64,000 nucleotides of DNA from Formosa sp030427735 (lineage in GTDB: Bacteria; Bacteroidota; Bacteroidia; Flavobacteriales; Flavobacteriaceae): the NCBI RefSeq assembly GCF_051200825.1, contig NZ_CP195158.1:1612001-1676000 (forward strand). Direction: 5' to 3'. The position numbers and the translations under genes were made by a program. Position 1 is the stretch's first letter. Every line of letters starts with the position of its first letter. Positions 27,118 through 35,050 of this stretch are shown one piece after another. The notes under the pieces are model-generated. The model did no database searches, was not told the origin of the DNA, and saw nothing but the letters and a program-made list of their open reading frames with translations.

Positions 27118-28443
27118 ATGCCATTCACCTTTCTAAAATACCTACAACCCACACATTATTTTAGGCTGTCTAGGCTAGCGGGTACTTATATCTATCCGAA
27201 AGTGACTGCTTTACCAGTCAGCGTCAGCACACAGTTAGTACACGATAGTAACTATACGAGTGCCTTAGCCCAAGATTACGATTTGTCGTGGCAAGCTATA
27301 CACTGTGGGTATATTGGGAATTGTGAAACCTACACTAATTTTGATACACTTCCTGTGGTGGACAATTACCGTTTTGCTAGAAAATATTTTAGTGTGTTTT
27401 GGGTGTGTTATGTGTTGGTGATGCGCTTGGTAACCCTACACAATCCCATAAGCGAATGGCGAGGTTTCTGGCAAACGCGACAGGTTAAGCGATTACAATT
27501 ACAGCCTTTACAAGAATCCACACCACAAGGCATGCCTTTAGACCAACCGCTTAGCGAAACGCCTAAAGTGAGTGTGATTATCCCGACTCTAAATCGGTAT
27601 CGGTATTTGAAAGATGTGTTGGCGGATTTGGGGCAGCAGGATTATCCCGATGTTGAGGTGTTGGTCGTGGATCAGTCAGATCCCTTTCAAGCCGATTTCT
27701 ATACGGGGTATCGCTTAGATTTACAGGTGCAACAACAAACCGAAAAGGCCTTGTGGCTAGCACGTAATACGGCCATTAAGCAGGCTAAAGGTGACTATTT
27801 GTTATTTTTTGATGACGATAGTCGGGTCGGTACTGATTGGATCAGCAAGCATGTTGCGTGTATACAAGAATTTCGAGCAGATATCTCGTCGGGGGTGTCC
27901 ATCTCTCAGGTTGGGGCTAAAACGCCTGCCGATTATGCGTATTTTAAAGTGAGTGCCCAATTGGATACGGGCAATGCCTTGATTCATAAACGCGTGTTTG
28001 AATCGATAGGTTTATACGACCGCCAATTTGAAAAGCAGCGTATGGGCGATGGGGAGTATGGTTTACGTGCTTATTTACATGGGTTTAAAAATGTATCGAA
28101 TCCCTTAGCCAAACGGCTACACCTAAAAGTGGGGAGTGGTGGCTTGCGCGATATGGGGCAATGGGATGCCTATAGAACGCCCTCTTTGTTAGATCCGCGT
28201 CCCGTGCCGAGTGTGTTATATCTATTTCGGAAGTATTATGGGAACGCAGCGGCTCGCTTGGCCTTGTTAAAAACGGTGCCGTTTTCGATTATGCCTTATC
28301 GCTTTAAACGTTCGAAACCCATGATGCTCGTTGGCGTACTGCTGAGTGTTGTTTTAGCGCCAGTGGTTTGTTATCAGGTTTGGAAGTCGTGGCGGAAGTC
28401 TTCGGTGATGTTGCGGGAGGGCGCGTTGGTTGATGGTTGTTAG
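27118..28443 (+). CDS. GT2 family glycosyltransferase with N-terminal extension
   Basis: A 441-residue protein. Its first 145 residues are an extra domain with no family I recognise, including YFSVFWVCYVLVMRLVTLHN, which could be a membrane segment. The GT-A core follows: VSVIIPTLNRYRYLKDV, VEVLVVDQSDPFQAD and LLFFDDDSRVGTDWI (DDD as metal site), ending with a hydrophobic C-terminus (MMLVGVLLSVVLAPVVCY). This suggests a membrane-bound transferase. It lies 1 bp after the acetyltransferase gene and closes the run that began at 19188. Confidence 0.82.
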   Translation: MPFTFLKYLQPTHYFRLSRLAGTYIYPKVTALPVSVSTQLVHDSNYTSALAQDYDLSWQAIHCGYIGNCETYTNFDTLPVVDNYRFARKYFSVFWVCYVLVMRLVTLHNPISEWRGFWQTRQVKRLQLQPLQESTPQGMPLDQPLSETPKVSVIIPTLNRYRYLKDVLADLGQQDYPDVEVLVVDQSDPFQADFYTGYRLDLQVQQQTEKALWLARNTAIKQAKGDYLLFFDDDSRVGTDWISKHVACIQEFRADISSGVSISQVGAKTPADYAYFKVSAQLDTGNALIHKRVFESIGLYDRQFEKQRMGDGEYGLRAYLHGFKNVSNPLAKRLHLKVGSGGLRDMGQWDAYRTPSLLDPRPVPSVLYLFRKYYGNAAARLALLKTVPFSIMPYRFKRSKPMMLVGVLLSVVLAPVVCYQVWKSWRKSSVMLREGALVDGC

Positions 28444-28985
28444 TTGTCGGTTGTTGGTTGTCGGTTGTCAGTTATCAGTTGTCATTCCGACAGTAGGAGG
28501 AATCTTTTTTATTAAGTTCGTGGTTCGTCATTACGAGTGTAGCGAAGCAATCTGTTGAACCGTGAGTCGGTTTTCGGTTCTCGGTTTTCACGTCATACTG
28601 GACTTGATCCAGTATCTCATCTAGGTGGAGTATTTAGGTTGTGAATTGTGTTGTCTGTTCTCGGTTGAGAGACGCTGAGTCGCGCCCAGCGTGACGACAC
28701 GTTTTTTAATAAACAATAACTTTAAATCGTAATGATGTTTTCCATTTTCAAATTTTCAAATTAGGGAATTTTCAAATACTGTCATCCGAGCGTAGTTTAC
28801 GGAGCGAAGAATCTTTTGAATGGAGGCACAAATTTGCATTTAAACTGAGATTACCAACATAATACAGGTTACATAAAAAGATGCTTCAGTCTTGCTTCCC
28901 TCTGCATGACAACGAACTGTTAACTGAATACTGCTTACTGCCAACTAAAAAAGACGTATTTTTAATCCCAAACTAAATCAACATC
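28444..28985. repeat. Gap with REP-like palindromes before the last GT4 gene
   Basis: Tandem TTGTCGGTTG/TTATCAG repeats (about 28443-28480), a TCATTCCGACAGTAGGAGG unit (28480-28505), GTCATTACGAGTGTAGCGAAG (28528-28552), CGTCATACTGGACTTGATCC (28591-28615), a GGCGCGACTCAGCG-like hairpin (28668-28700), TCATCCGAGCG...GAAGAATC (28782-28815) and an inverted GATGCTTCAGTC...GCATGAC unit (28880-28910). There is no gene. Confidence 0.7.
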
Positions 28986-30101
28986 TTGAAACAACAATCA
29001 GTGCTTATAGTGACTTCCGAATTTCCACCTCAGCCAGGCGGGATTGGCGATCATGCTTATAATTTAGCATATTATTTAGAACGATCGGGGTATCGGGTGA
29101 CTGTTTTAGCGGATTGTCGTTCGGATGACGGCCGGGAGGAGCAGCGTTTTGATGCTGGATTGTCTTTTACCGTTGTTCGAATTCCTATGAGCAAAAGACG
29201 TTTTACTATGTATTTGCAGCGGATTCGTTTGTATAAAGAGTTGTTACAGGAAACGAATATCGTGCTTGCTTCGGGTAAATTCTCGCTTTGGAATGTAGGC
29301 TTTGCTAGTGGTCGTTTTAAAGGTAAAAAAATTGCGATAGTACATGGTACGGAAGTGAATTTTAGTAATAAAATCCTCCATGCGAGTGTAAATAAGGCGT
29401 TACAGCAATTTTCTAAAATTATAGCCGTTTCTAATTTTACTAAAGGTTTGTTGTCTAAACCGCTGCAAGAGAAAACTGTTGTGATTCCTAATGGCTTTAA
29501 TCCGAATAAATGGGAATCTCATCCAGAAGTTGGTGTTCGGTTAACTGGGAGTCCGAAGTTAATTACAGTGGGGCATGTTAGCCCACGAAAAGGACAACAA
29601 GAAGTTATTAAATTGTTACCAGCATTACAAGAACAATTTCCTGATATTAGTTACCATTGTGTGGGTTTACCGACAGGGCAACAGGCTTGCGAAACTTTGG
29701 CTAAGGAATTAGATGTATTTGAGCGCGTATTTTTTCATGGTCGTGTGAGTAATGATACCTTATATGCCTTATTACAAGATAGCGATGTATTTGTGATGTT
29801 GAGCACCATAACAGGGAGTGGAGATGTGGAAGGTTTTGGAATAGCTTTACTGGAAGCCAATGCACTGGGGTTGCCAACCATTGGTGCTACAGGTTGCGGT
29901 ATTGAGGATGCTATTGATGTGGGTAGATCGGGTTTTTTGGTGGATTTGGGCGATATGGAAGGGTTTAAACAGGCTTTACAACAGTGTATGAACGATAAAG
30001 ACAGGTTGGCTGTTTCGGCTAAGGAATGGGCCGCGAAACATGATTGGGAAAGGATCATTGAGCGGTATGTTGGGGTGATTGGGGAAGTACATTCAAAGTA
30101 G
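28986..30101 (+). CDS. GT4 family glycosyltransferase
   Basis: A 371-residue GT-B enzyme: VLIVTSEFPPQPGGIGDHAYNLAYYL (acceptor side), IAIVHGTEVNF, VIPNGFNPNKWE, KLITVGHVSPRKGQQEVIKLL, then VEGFGIALLEANALGLPTIGATGCGIEDAI (EX7E). The start is TTG at 28986. It is the last gene of the polysaccharide locus; the first cassette gene starts only 14 bp after its stop, so the left edge of the integron array is fused directly onto this operon. Confidence 0.9.
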   Translation: MKQQSVLIVTSEFPPQPGGIGDHAYNLAYYLERSGYRVTVLADCRSDDGREEQRFDAGLSFTVVRIPMSKRRFTMYLQRIRLYKELLQETNIVLASGKFSLWNVGFASGRFKGKKIAIVHGTEVNFSNKILHASVNKALQQFSKIIAVSNFTKGLLSKPLQEKTVVIPNGFNPNKWESHPEVGVRLTGSPKLITVGHVSPRKGQQEVIKLLPALQEQFPDISYHCVGLPTGQQACETLAKELDVFERVFFHGRVSNDTLYALLQDSDVFVMLSTITGSGDVEGFGIALLEANALGLPTIGATGCGIEDAIDVGRSGFLVDLGDMEGFKQALQQCMNDKDRLAVSAKEWAAKHDWERIIERYVGVIGEVHSK

Positions 30102-30115
30102 TAACATTTTGAAAA

Positions 30116-30679
30116 ATGCATCATAAATCAAATATACTATTAAATTGGGAAATTGAAACTATTGAATATTATTTCGCTAATGGACTGAAATATTATTCGA
30201 ATTTAATTAAAAAAGACTTCTCGGATGATGGTAAAATAATTGGGGAAAAGGAATATGTTGTTGGCTCATTTCAATATTTTCGAAGGTCAATTTTTTATGA
30301 ATTAAATGCTATGATTGAGCAATGGCTTTTATATGCTTCTTCCATCGATGAAGAATTTTTTGACAATAAAAATCTAAAAAGAACTAGGGCTAAATCTGTG
30401 CAGATAATAAAAGAGAGGTATAAAATTGAACTAAGTAATATTTCAGAATTTGAAAATGTAGAAATTATTAGGAGAACTGTAAATTCTTTAAAGCATAGAG
30501 GAGGGTTTGATTTTACTGATTTTTCAAAGGATATTCCTGAATTCAAATCGGTTAAGGATGACATAAGGCATTTAGAAACACTTAAAAACTCAGCAATTAA
30601 ATTTATCAAAGAATTAATTGTTGCTATTTTACTCATTGATAAAAGAAAAAATACTAAGCACAACAATGGCTATAATTAA
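30116..30679 (+). CDS. Cassette gene: hypothetical protein (opposite orientation)
   Basis: A 187-residue soluble, mostly helical protein with no family I recognise. It contains RRSIFYELNAMIEQWLLYASS and a KHRGGFDFTDF segment, and ends in a Lys-rich helix. Its last codons (...KHNNGYN, stop TAA) lie inside the attC at 30657-30788, which is typical of integron cassette genes. It is the first cassette of the array and reads towards higher coordinates, opposite to the main array. Its predicted cassette start (a TTGTGCTT box) is missing; the gene starts 14 bp after the glycosyltransferase stop, so its 5' boundary seems lost. Confidence 0.6.
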   Translation: MHHKSNILLNWEIETIEYYFANGLKYYSNLIKKDFSDDGKIIGEKEYVVGSFQYFRRSIFYELNAMIEQWLLYASSIDEEFFDNKNLKRTRAKSVQIIKERYKIELSNISEFENVEIIRRTVNSLKHRGGFDFTDFSKDIPEFKSVKDDIRHLETLKNSAIKFIKELIVAILLIDKRKNTKHNNGYN

Positions 30680-30788
30680 CTGCTTGTACTTGCTTACTTT
30701 GGAAATTCCTCAGGAATTTCCAACTTGGTGTGTACTTGCCAAATTTAGTGCTAACCCACTCAACTTTTTATAAACAAAACCGTTGACA
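30657..30788 (+). other. attC site in + orientation
   Basis: 132 bp. AGCACAAC at the left, CCGTTGACA at the right, and a central perfect hairpin GGAAATTCCT-C-AGGAATTTCC at 30701-30721. The arms (TGGCTATAATTAACTGCTTGTAC) match the reverse complement of attC08 closely. It is the only complete attC in this orientation. Confidence 0.75.
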
Positions 30789-30794
30789 TTAATT

Positions 30795-31445
30795 ATGAAA
30801 AACATAGGCTTAATATTATTATTCTTAGTTAATTTTTCAATTAATGCCCAAGAAAAACTTATTGGAAATTATTGTACAATTCCAATTGGTGAATCTGATG
30901 TGACTTGTTATAGTTTTAAAGAAAATCAACAATTTGAATTTAAGATTTCAGGATGTTTAGGAATATCTACTTATGGAAAAGGTAATTATTCTATAAAAAA
31001 CAAACAACTATTATTAAATTTTGACAATGGAAAAGGAAGTCAAAATAGCAGAATCGTATTTAAAAAATTAAAAGAGACTTCACAAGATTCGATTACTCTT
31101 AAACTAAAAGTAAGTGATGTTTATGGAATAGGCATTCCTGCAAAGATTTATCCGAAAGAAATGGATTTAATGGATTTCGACTTTGAGAAAAATTATGCCG
31201 ATATTAATGGAAATTGGATTTGGAAAAACAAAAAAAACAGTGAATCAAAGCACTTTGTAATTTCAGAAAATGGATATGCTGAACTTGAATTTGCTATTGA
31301 TTTAGAAAAAAGTCAAGAAATAGAAATAGTTTTAGCTCCTCCAAGTCCGAATTCAATTTCATCCAAAGAATTCAGAAAAAACATAGAAATTATAGATTCC
31401 GATAATTTGAGAATAAACGGAATGAAATTCAAAAGGGAAAAATAA
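30795..31445 (+). CDS. Cassette gene: secreted protein of unknown function
   Basis: A 217-residue protein with a clear signal peptide, MKNIGLILLFLVNFSINAQ, so it is exported. The mature part is beta-rich and contains LIGNYCTIPIGESDVTCYSFKENQQFEFKISGC and a NGNWIWKNKKN segment. I start at the ATG at 30795; an in-frame TTG at 30783 lies inside the attC junction. The cassette starts TTGACATTAATT and its end ATAACTATTGCCAGCAAC matches that start as an inverted repeat at 11 of 14 positions. The following attC is cut off after TTTATA. No function is recognised. Confidence 0.6.
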   Translation: MKNIGLILLFLVNFSINAQEKLIGNYCTIPIGESDVTCYSFKENQQFEFKISGCLGISTYGKGNYSIKNKQLLLNFDNGKGSQNSRIVFKKLKETSQDSITLKLKVSDVYGIGIPAKIYPKEMDLMDFDFEKNYADINGNWIWKNKKNSESKHFVISENGYAELEFAIDLEKSQEIEIVLAPPSPNSISSKEFRKNIEIIDSDNLRINGMKFKREK

Positions 31446-31462
31446 CTATTGCCAGCAACGTT
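31446..31462 (+). other. Truncated attC half-site (array inversion point)
   Basis: CTATTGCCAGCAACGTTTATA, following the stop at 31445, matches the R''/L'' half of an attC in + orientation. After TTTATA the site stops and - strand coding sequence begins. Cassettes to the left read +, those to the right read -, so this is where the array direction flips. Confidence 0.5.
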
Positions 31463-31780
31463 TATATTTTATTTGTTCAATCGGGATTTTCAATAAATCT
31501 CCATCGTAATGAACTTCGTTATTCTCAAACTGTTCTTTCGTAAACGCTTTTAGTTTCTTTTCAGGTTTTAAATATTCTCCTAAAAGTTTAATGTCAATTA
31601 ATTCGTTAAAAGTCAATTCAGTTCTAACAATTTCAAATTTCGTATTTGGAAATTTGCGGGAATATTGTAGTTCGTCAAAATATTGACCTTGTAAAAACAA
31701 TGTTTCGTTTTCAGATATTTTTAGATAAAACCCAGAGCCTAAATCAAAAGCTTCTTTTCGTTTATTTTTTTGTCTGTATT
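31446..31780 (-). pseudogene. Cassette gene fragment, 5' end cut off by IS3 copy A
   Basis: The open frame runs from the IS edge (about 31780) to a stop at 31446, about 110 codons. Readable protein: RKEAFDLGSGFYLKISENETLFLQ, then YFDELQYSRKFPNTKFEIVRTELTF, ending KYKRCWQ. No ATG lies near its start; the first codons are lost at the IS. Its last codons lie on the inverted attC half-site, so the original 3' end is probably lost too. Family unknown. A 29-bp remnant on the other side of the IS (33177-33205) carries an ATG that could have been its start, but the frames do not join without a shift. Confidence 0.45.
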
Positions 31781-31878
31781 ATACTGAAATAGGTTGACCT
31801 TTTTTCGGTTCATTTTTGCACGATCAAACCATTTTTTTAGCCGTTTAGAAGGCAAAAAATAATTTGAACTAGGTCTTT

Positions 31879-32790
31879 TTAAATCGTTAGTTCAGGTAAA
31901 CTTACATTATTTTTTCTATAGGATCTATATTTTATATTGGGATTTCGGTGAACTTCATCGGGCTTTCTTAGATCCAGGCTAAAATGGGTTCTAAGGTTGT
32001 TGTAAATATATACAGCTTGGTCTGTTAGTTTTTGAGCCATTTTGGTGTTTTTAATAGTTTGTTTTAGCCCATATTCATGTTTTAGCGTTCTGTTAATACG
32101 CTCAGCAACAGCGTTTTCATAAGGGTCGTATTGTTCTGTCATGCTCATTGTAATACCATTGCTCTCAGCAAAATCTGTGTACTTAGGATTGCAGTACTGT
32201 AAGCCTCTGTCGGAATGATGAATGAGTTTTTTCTTTGGATATTTTCTGTTTTTTATGGCCATATTAAGCGCTTCTAAGCAAAACGAAGTTCTCATATGGT
32301 TATCAAGTTTATAACCCATTATTTTCTTTGAATAGGCATCGGTTATAATGGCAAGGTAATTATGGCCGTTTTCTGTTTTGATATATGTGATATCGCTAAC
32401 CCATAGCTGTTCGGGCCGGGTAGGGACGTGGTCTTTGACTAGGTTTTTGTATTTTTTGTACATGTGGTTAGAGTTCGTGGTTGTGATGTAGTTTTTAGTT
32501 TTAGGAACCAGCAAGCTGTTTAGCCTTAAAAGCCTATAGAATTTATCTCTGCCAATTTTAATGTTGTTGTTGATAAGTTCCTGTTTTAGCTCTTTATACA
32601 GTTTGATTCCTCCTGTTTTAGAGCCTACTTTTTTACGGTAATCCTTAACTAAAGCAACTATTTTTTGGAGGTCTAATTCTTGTTTTTGTTGGTTTTTGAT
32701 CCTTTTGTAGAAGGCTTGTTTACTAATCCCAAAACATCCGTAGATCCATTTTCTTTTAAACGGTCTTTCTTCTTTTTCTCTATCTCTTTT
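31879..32790 (-). CDS. IS3-family transposase OrfB, copy A
   Basis: Integrase-type DDE transposase. The catalytic residues are in WVSDITYI (D), HHSDRGLQYC (D) and NAVAERINRTLKHEYGL (E). It is made by -1 frameshifting from OrfA; the frame reads upstream past the first ATG (32514) through GCFGISKQAFYKRIKN, the normal start of IS3 OrfB domains, to the slippery GAAAAAG at 32772-32778. It ends TLPELTI-like just inside the left IS end. Cut-and-paste or copy-out mobilisation of the element is its role. Confidence 0.85.
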   Translation of the reverse strand, partial: KRDREKEERPFKRKWIYGCFGISKQAFYKRIKNQQKQELDLQKIVALVKDYRKKVGSKTGGIKLYKELKQELINNNIKIGRDKFYRLLRLNSLLVPKTKNYITTTNSNHMYKKYKNLVKDHVPTRPEQLWVSDITYIKTENGHNYLAIITDAYSKKIMGYKLDNHMRTSFCLEALNMAIKNRKYPKKKLIHHSDRGLQYCNPKYTDFAESNGITMSMTEQYDPYENAVAERINRTLKHEYGLKQTIKNTKMAQKLTDQAVYIYNNLRTHFSLDLRKPDEVHRNPNIKYRSYRKNNVSLPELTI

Positions 32791-33131
32791 GCCAATGTTT
32801 TGGGCAATGACTTTTTTGACATATCTACGCCTGTAATGAGCTCCATATCAGCGATAATATCCTGTTGGAAGTCTTTTTGAAACTCTAGTTCTTCAATACG
32901 TTCTTTAAGTTTTTTGATCTCGTCGTTTTTGCTCATACCAGTATTTTGTTGTACTAATGTACTGTATTTTCTTAACCAATAGGAAATTGTTGTCCTTGGG
33001 ACATCGTATTTTTTAGAAGCTTGGTTGTTTGAGATGTGTCCGGTTAGGATTTGGTCAACGACCAAAAGTTTGGTCTCTAAATTGACTTTTTGGTAGCTTT
33101 TTTTTTGCCAGTGTTCTTTTTGAGTTTTCAT
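32673..33131 (-). CDS. IS3-family transposase OrfA, copy A
   Basis: A 152-residue DNA-binding subunit: helix-turn-helix LTGHISNNQASKKYDVPRTTISYWLRKY, then a leucine-rich coiled coil, IKKLKERIEELEFQKDFQQDIIADMEL. Such OrfA proteins bind the IS ends and repress or fuse to OrfB. The gene overlaps OrfB in another frame; the slippery GAAAAAG motif at 32772-32778 is where -1 frameshifting should produce OrfAB. Confidence 0.85.
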   Translation of the reverse strand: MKTQKEHWQKKSYQKVNLETKLLVVDQILTGHISNNQASKKYDVPRTTISYWLRKYSTLVQQNTGMSKNDEIKKLKERIEELEFQKDFQQDIIADMELITGVDMSKKSLPKTLAKEIEKKKKDRLKENGSTDVLGLVNKPSTKGSKTNKNKN

Positions 33132-33199
33132 AAGTGACTGTAATTAATTGCTTAATTTTTGGTCAACCTATTTCAGGAAAAGTCATTTGTCAACATTAT

Positions 33200-33333
33200 G
33201 CACAACGGTTTTGTTTATGAAAAGTTGCGAATTTGGCGACGAGGATTTTCCGTAGGAAAATAAGAAGTTGGTGAATTTGCAACTATGTTCCGTTTTTGCT
33301 AAAAGTAGCAATTTTTTATAAACGTTGTTGTGG
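33200..33333 (-). other. attC01 (134 bp)
   Basis: Boxes GCACAAC and GTTGTGG, arms TTTTGTTTATGAAAAGTTGC and GCAATTTTTTATAAAC, central GGATTTTCC-GTA-GGAAAAT hairpin. GTGGCACGT at its right pairs with ATGTGCCAC at 34001-34008, the other end of the same cassette. Identical to attC23. Confidence 0.8.
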
Positions 33334-33341
33334 CACGTATT

Positions 33342-33998
33342 TTATTCTTTTCGATACGCTATCATTTCCGTTGGTCCAGTTGGAATTAAACAAAGTTTTA
33401 AAAATTCCGACGTAACTTCTTTGATTGGAATTGTACCATTTCTTTTTCCTTTAAAATACATAGAAACAAAAAACGTTAAGTCAATTTTTTCAATCATTTT
33501 TTTCTCTCCTTCTTTTATCTTAAACAGTTCCAGTCTTTCTTTATCCCAAAGTTCTTTGTTAAATTCAAATTCCGATTCTCGTCCGTTTTCAGTCAACACG
33601 AAAGTCATTTTTTCAATATCTTCTTTTTTCAGCGTTGTTATTGTCGGTTCGAGTCGATAAAAGTCACATTCAAAAACAGCGTCTTTGTCGTTTGATTTTC
33701 CGTTTATAAACCACTTTAGATGATTCTCATTAACGATTTCGTATTTTGAGGTTTTCTCATTATTGTTGTTCAAGAAATCTCCATTATCCATTTTCAGTGT
33801 CGTAGCTTTTTCGGTAAGCGAAAAATCAGTGTAAATGTCAACTGTATCGTTTTTAATTTCCATAAGTTGAAATCCAGGATAACCCTTTTTACCAATTCCG
33901 GAATCAACGTCTTTTAGAATCCATTTTCCATTCAAATTTTGTCCAATTGCTGAATTAGAAATCATTGTTAATAATATGACGATTGTTGTTTTTTTCAA
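33342..33998 (-). CDS. Cassette gene: secreted protein of unknown function (copy 1)
   Basis: About 218 residues with an N-terminal signal peptide (KKTTIVILLTMISNSAIGQ), so exported. The mature start LNGKWILKDVDSGIGKKGYPGFQLMEIKN resembles lipocalin-like or calycin folds (GKWxL), a weak hint only. The start is the TTG at 33998; the frame stays open into the attC box, which is not a start. An identical copy lies at 56297-56953. It sits in the cassette between attC01 and attC02. Confidence 0.6.
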   Translation of the reverse strand: MKKTTIVILLTMISNSAIGQNLNGKWILKDVDSGIGKKGYPGFQLMEIKNDTVDIYTDFSLTEKATTLKMDNGDFLNNNNEKTSKYEIVNENHLKWFINGKSNDKDAVFECDFYRLEPTITTLKKEDIEKMTFVLTENGRESEFEFNKELWDKERLELFKIKEGEKKMIEKIDLTFFVSMYFKGKRNGTIPIKEVTSEFLKLCLIPTGPTEMIAYRKE

Positions 33999-34004
33999 TA
34001 TGTG

Positions 34005-34139
34005 CCACAACGGTTTTGTTTATGAAAAGTTGCGAATTTGGCGACGAGGATTTTCCGTAGGAAAATCAGAAGTTGATAAATTAGCGACTATATTCCGTTT
34101 TTTGTTAAAAGTAGCAATTTTTTATAAACGTTGTTACCT
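34005..34139 (-). other. attC02 (135 bp)
   Basis: Boxes CCACAAC and GTTACCT. The cassette start GTTACCTTTT pairs with AAAAGGTAAC at 34407-34416. Arms are nearly the same as attC01. Identical to attC24. Confidence 0.8.
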
Positions 34140-34409
34140 TTTGTACATTTTTCAGTTCAGAGCTTTATTCCGATTTCATTATTCGATTCCGTTTAGTTCA
34201 GTCAAAATCCGATTGAGTAGGGAAGTCCGCGTGCTTTATTCCGTGTTGTATTCCGATAAGTTTTTGAATTCCGCTTGAGTGAGTTTCAGAGTTCAGTTCA
34301 GTAATTAAATCCGCAAACTTGCTAAATTCCGTTTGAGTAAGATTCCGTGTAGTGTTTTGCACAAATTCTCATTTTTAGTTTTATAAGTCTGAGTGAGAAT
34401 CCGTATAAA
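34140..34409. other. Cassette with no gene (copy 1)
   Basis: No open frame worth naming on either strand. The body is made of repeated words: ATTCCG occurs many times, and GAGTGAGTTTCAGAGTTC-AGTTCAGTAATTAAATCCGC (about 34272-34312) recurs with few changes in the cassette at 35837-36149. It ends GTCTGAGTGAGAATCCG (34387-34403), also shared. An identical copy lies at 57095-57364. It may carry an RNA or a promoter; not shown. Confidence 0.6.
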
Positions 34410-34542
34410 AGGTAACGGTCTCGTATAACCGTCAGTTACGGGATTAAAGTTAATGATTTTCGGTTAAGCACTGACGTTAGCAATTCCGAGTGGATTCGGA
34501 CGCAGTCGAATCCGCCGTAATTGCGGTTATACATTGTTGTAG
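34410..34542 (-). other. attC03 (133 bp)
   Basis: Boxes AGGTAAC and GTTGTAG, arms CTCGTATAACCGTCAGTTACG and CCGTAATTGCGGTTATAC, inner GAGTGGATTCGGACG..CGAATCC hairpin. GTTGTAGCACGT pairs with ATGTGCTACAAC at 34957-34968. Confidence 0.75.
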
Positions 34543-34556
34543 CACGTTTTTTTAAT

Positions 34557-34949
34557 TCAGTCGATAAATAATTGTTCAAATAAATCATCTTTGTGTTTTA
34601 TAATTGAGTCAATATTTATTTCCGCAATTTTTAGATGTTCAGTATAAGTCATATGAAATTGATAATGACTTAAAACTACATTTTCCAATTTTTCTTTAAT
34701 ATTTTTTTCTCCGTTGTAATTTTCCGCGAGTGTTTTCCAAAGTTTTCGTTCCGCATTTAATTTATTCAAATTATTGTCAGCGCAATGTCCGTGAGTTTTC
34801 CAGTTGCAATAGGCATTATTAAAAATCCGCCACTCATATTCAGTCGAAAAATCCGCAAACTTTTCAGTCCGATTAAATGCTGGGTCAAACACAAATAATA
34901 GAATTCCGATAACCAAAATAATTCCTAAAATTTTCAATGCGTTTTTCAT
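34557..34949 (-). CDS. Cassette gene: small membrane-anchored protein
   Basis: 130 residues. One N-terminal transmembrane helix, LKILGIILVIGILLFVF, followed by a soluble domain: STEYEWRIFNNAYCNWKTHGHCADNNLNKLNAERKLWKTLAENYN, ending helical and acidic (IIKHKDDLFEQLFID). Two Cys and a His could bind metal or form a disulfide. No family recognised. Cassette bounded by attC03 and attC04. Confidence 0.5.
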   Translation of the reverse strand: MKNALKILGIILVIGILLFVFDPAFNRTEKFADFSTEYEWRIFNNAYCNWKTHGHCADNNLNKLNAERKLWKTLAENYNGEKNIKEKLENVVLSHYQFHMTYTEHLKIAEINIDSIIKHKDDLFEQLFID

Positions 34950-34961
34950 TTCTTAAATGTG

Positions 34962-35042
34962 CTACAACGGTTCGGCTAAGGTTTGTTGCGTGGGTTGGGC
35001 ACTAATTTAATAAATAAAACTGGGCAAAGTTCATTGTTGGTA
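34962..35042 (-). other. attC04 (81 bp, shortest)
   Basis: Boxes CTACAAC and GTTGGTA; arms GGTTCGGCTAAGGTTTGTTGCG and AGTTCATTG are short and less complementary. GTTGGTAACA pairs with TGTTACCAAC at 35700-35709. Much shorter than all other sites; possibly deleted inside. Confidence 0.6.
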
Positions 35043-35050
35043 ACAGTTTT

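Larger units (their letters stand above)
31775..33181 (-). mobile_element. IS3-family element, complete copy A
   Basis: The imperfect inverted ends read CTGAAATAGGTTGACC (31784-31799) and its complement GGTCAACCTATTTCAG (33161-33176). All three copies also share TGTATTATA just outside the left end, so the true edge is about 31775. A GTC flanks both sides and may be a 3-bp target duplication. It carries OrfA and OrfB joined by a -1 frameshift. It is nearly identical to copy B at 37845-39251. Confidence 0.85.

Noticed and set aside
27578..27987. Two - strand frames inside the GT2 gene at 27118
   Set aside because: They lie in the antisense of a well-supported glycosyltransferase and have no start signal.
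32680..32880. Small + strand frames inside IS copies A and B (for example 66 codons starting MFLLVFDPF)
   Set aside because: They are mirror frames of OrfA and appear only because the IS is duplicated.
33976..34278. 100-codon + strand frame (MTIVVFFNMCHNGFVYEKLRIWRRGF...) and its copy at 56931-57233
   Set aside because: It runs straight through an attC and a gene-free cassette; the shared sequence is explained by the attC repeat, and the composition is not that of a protein.
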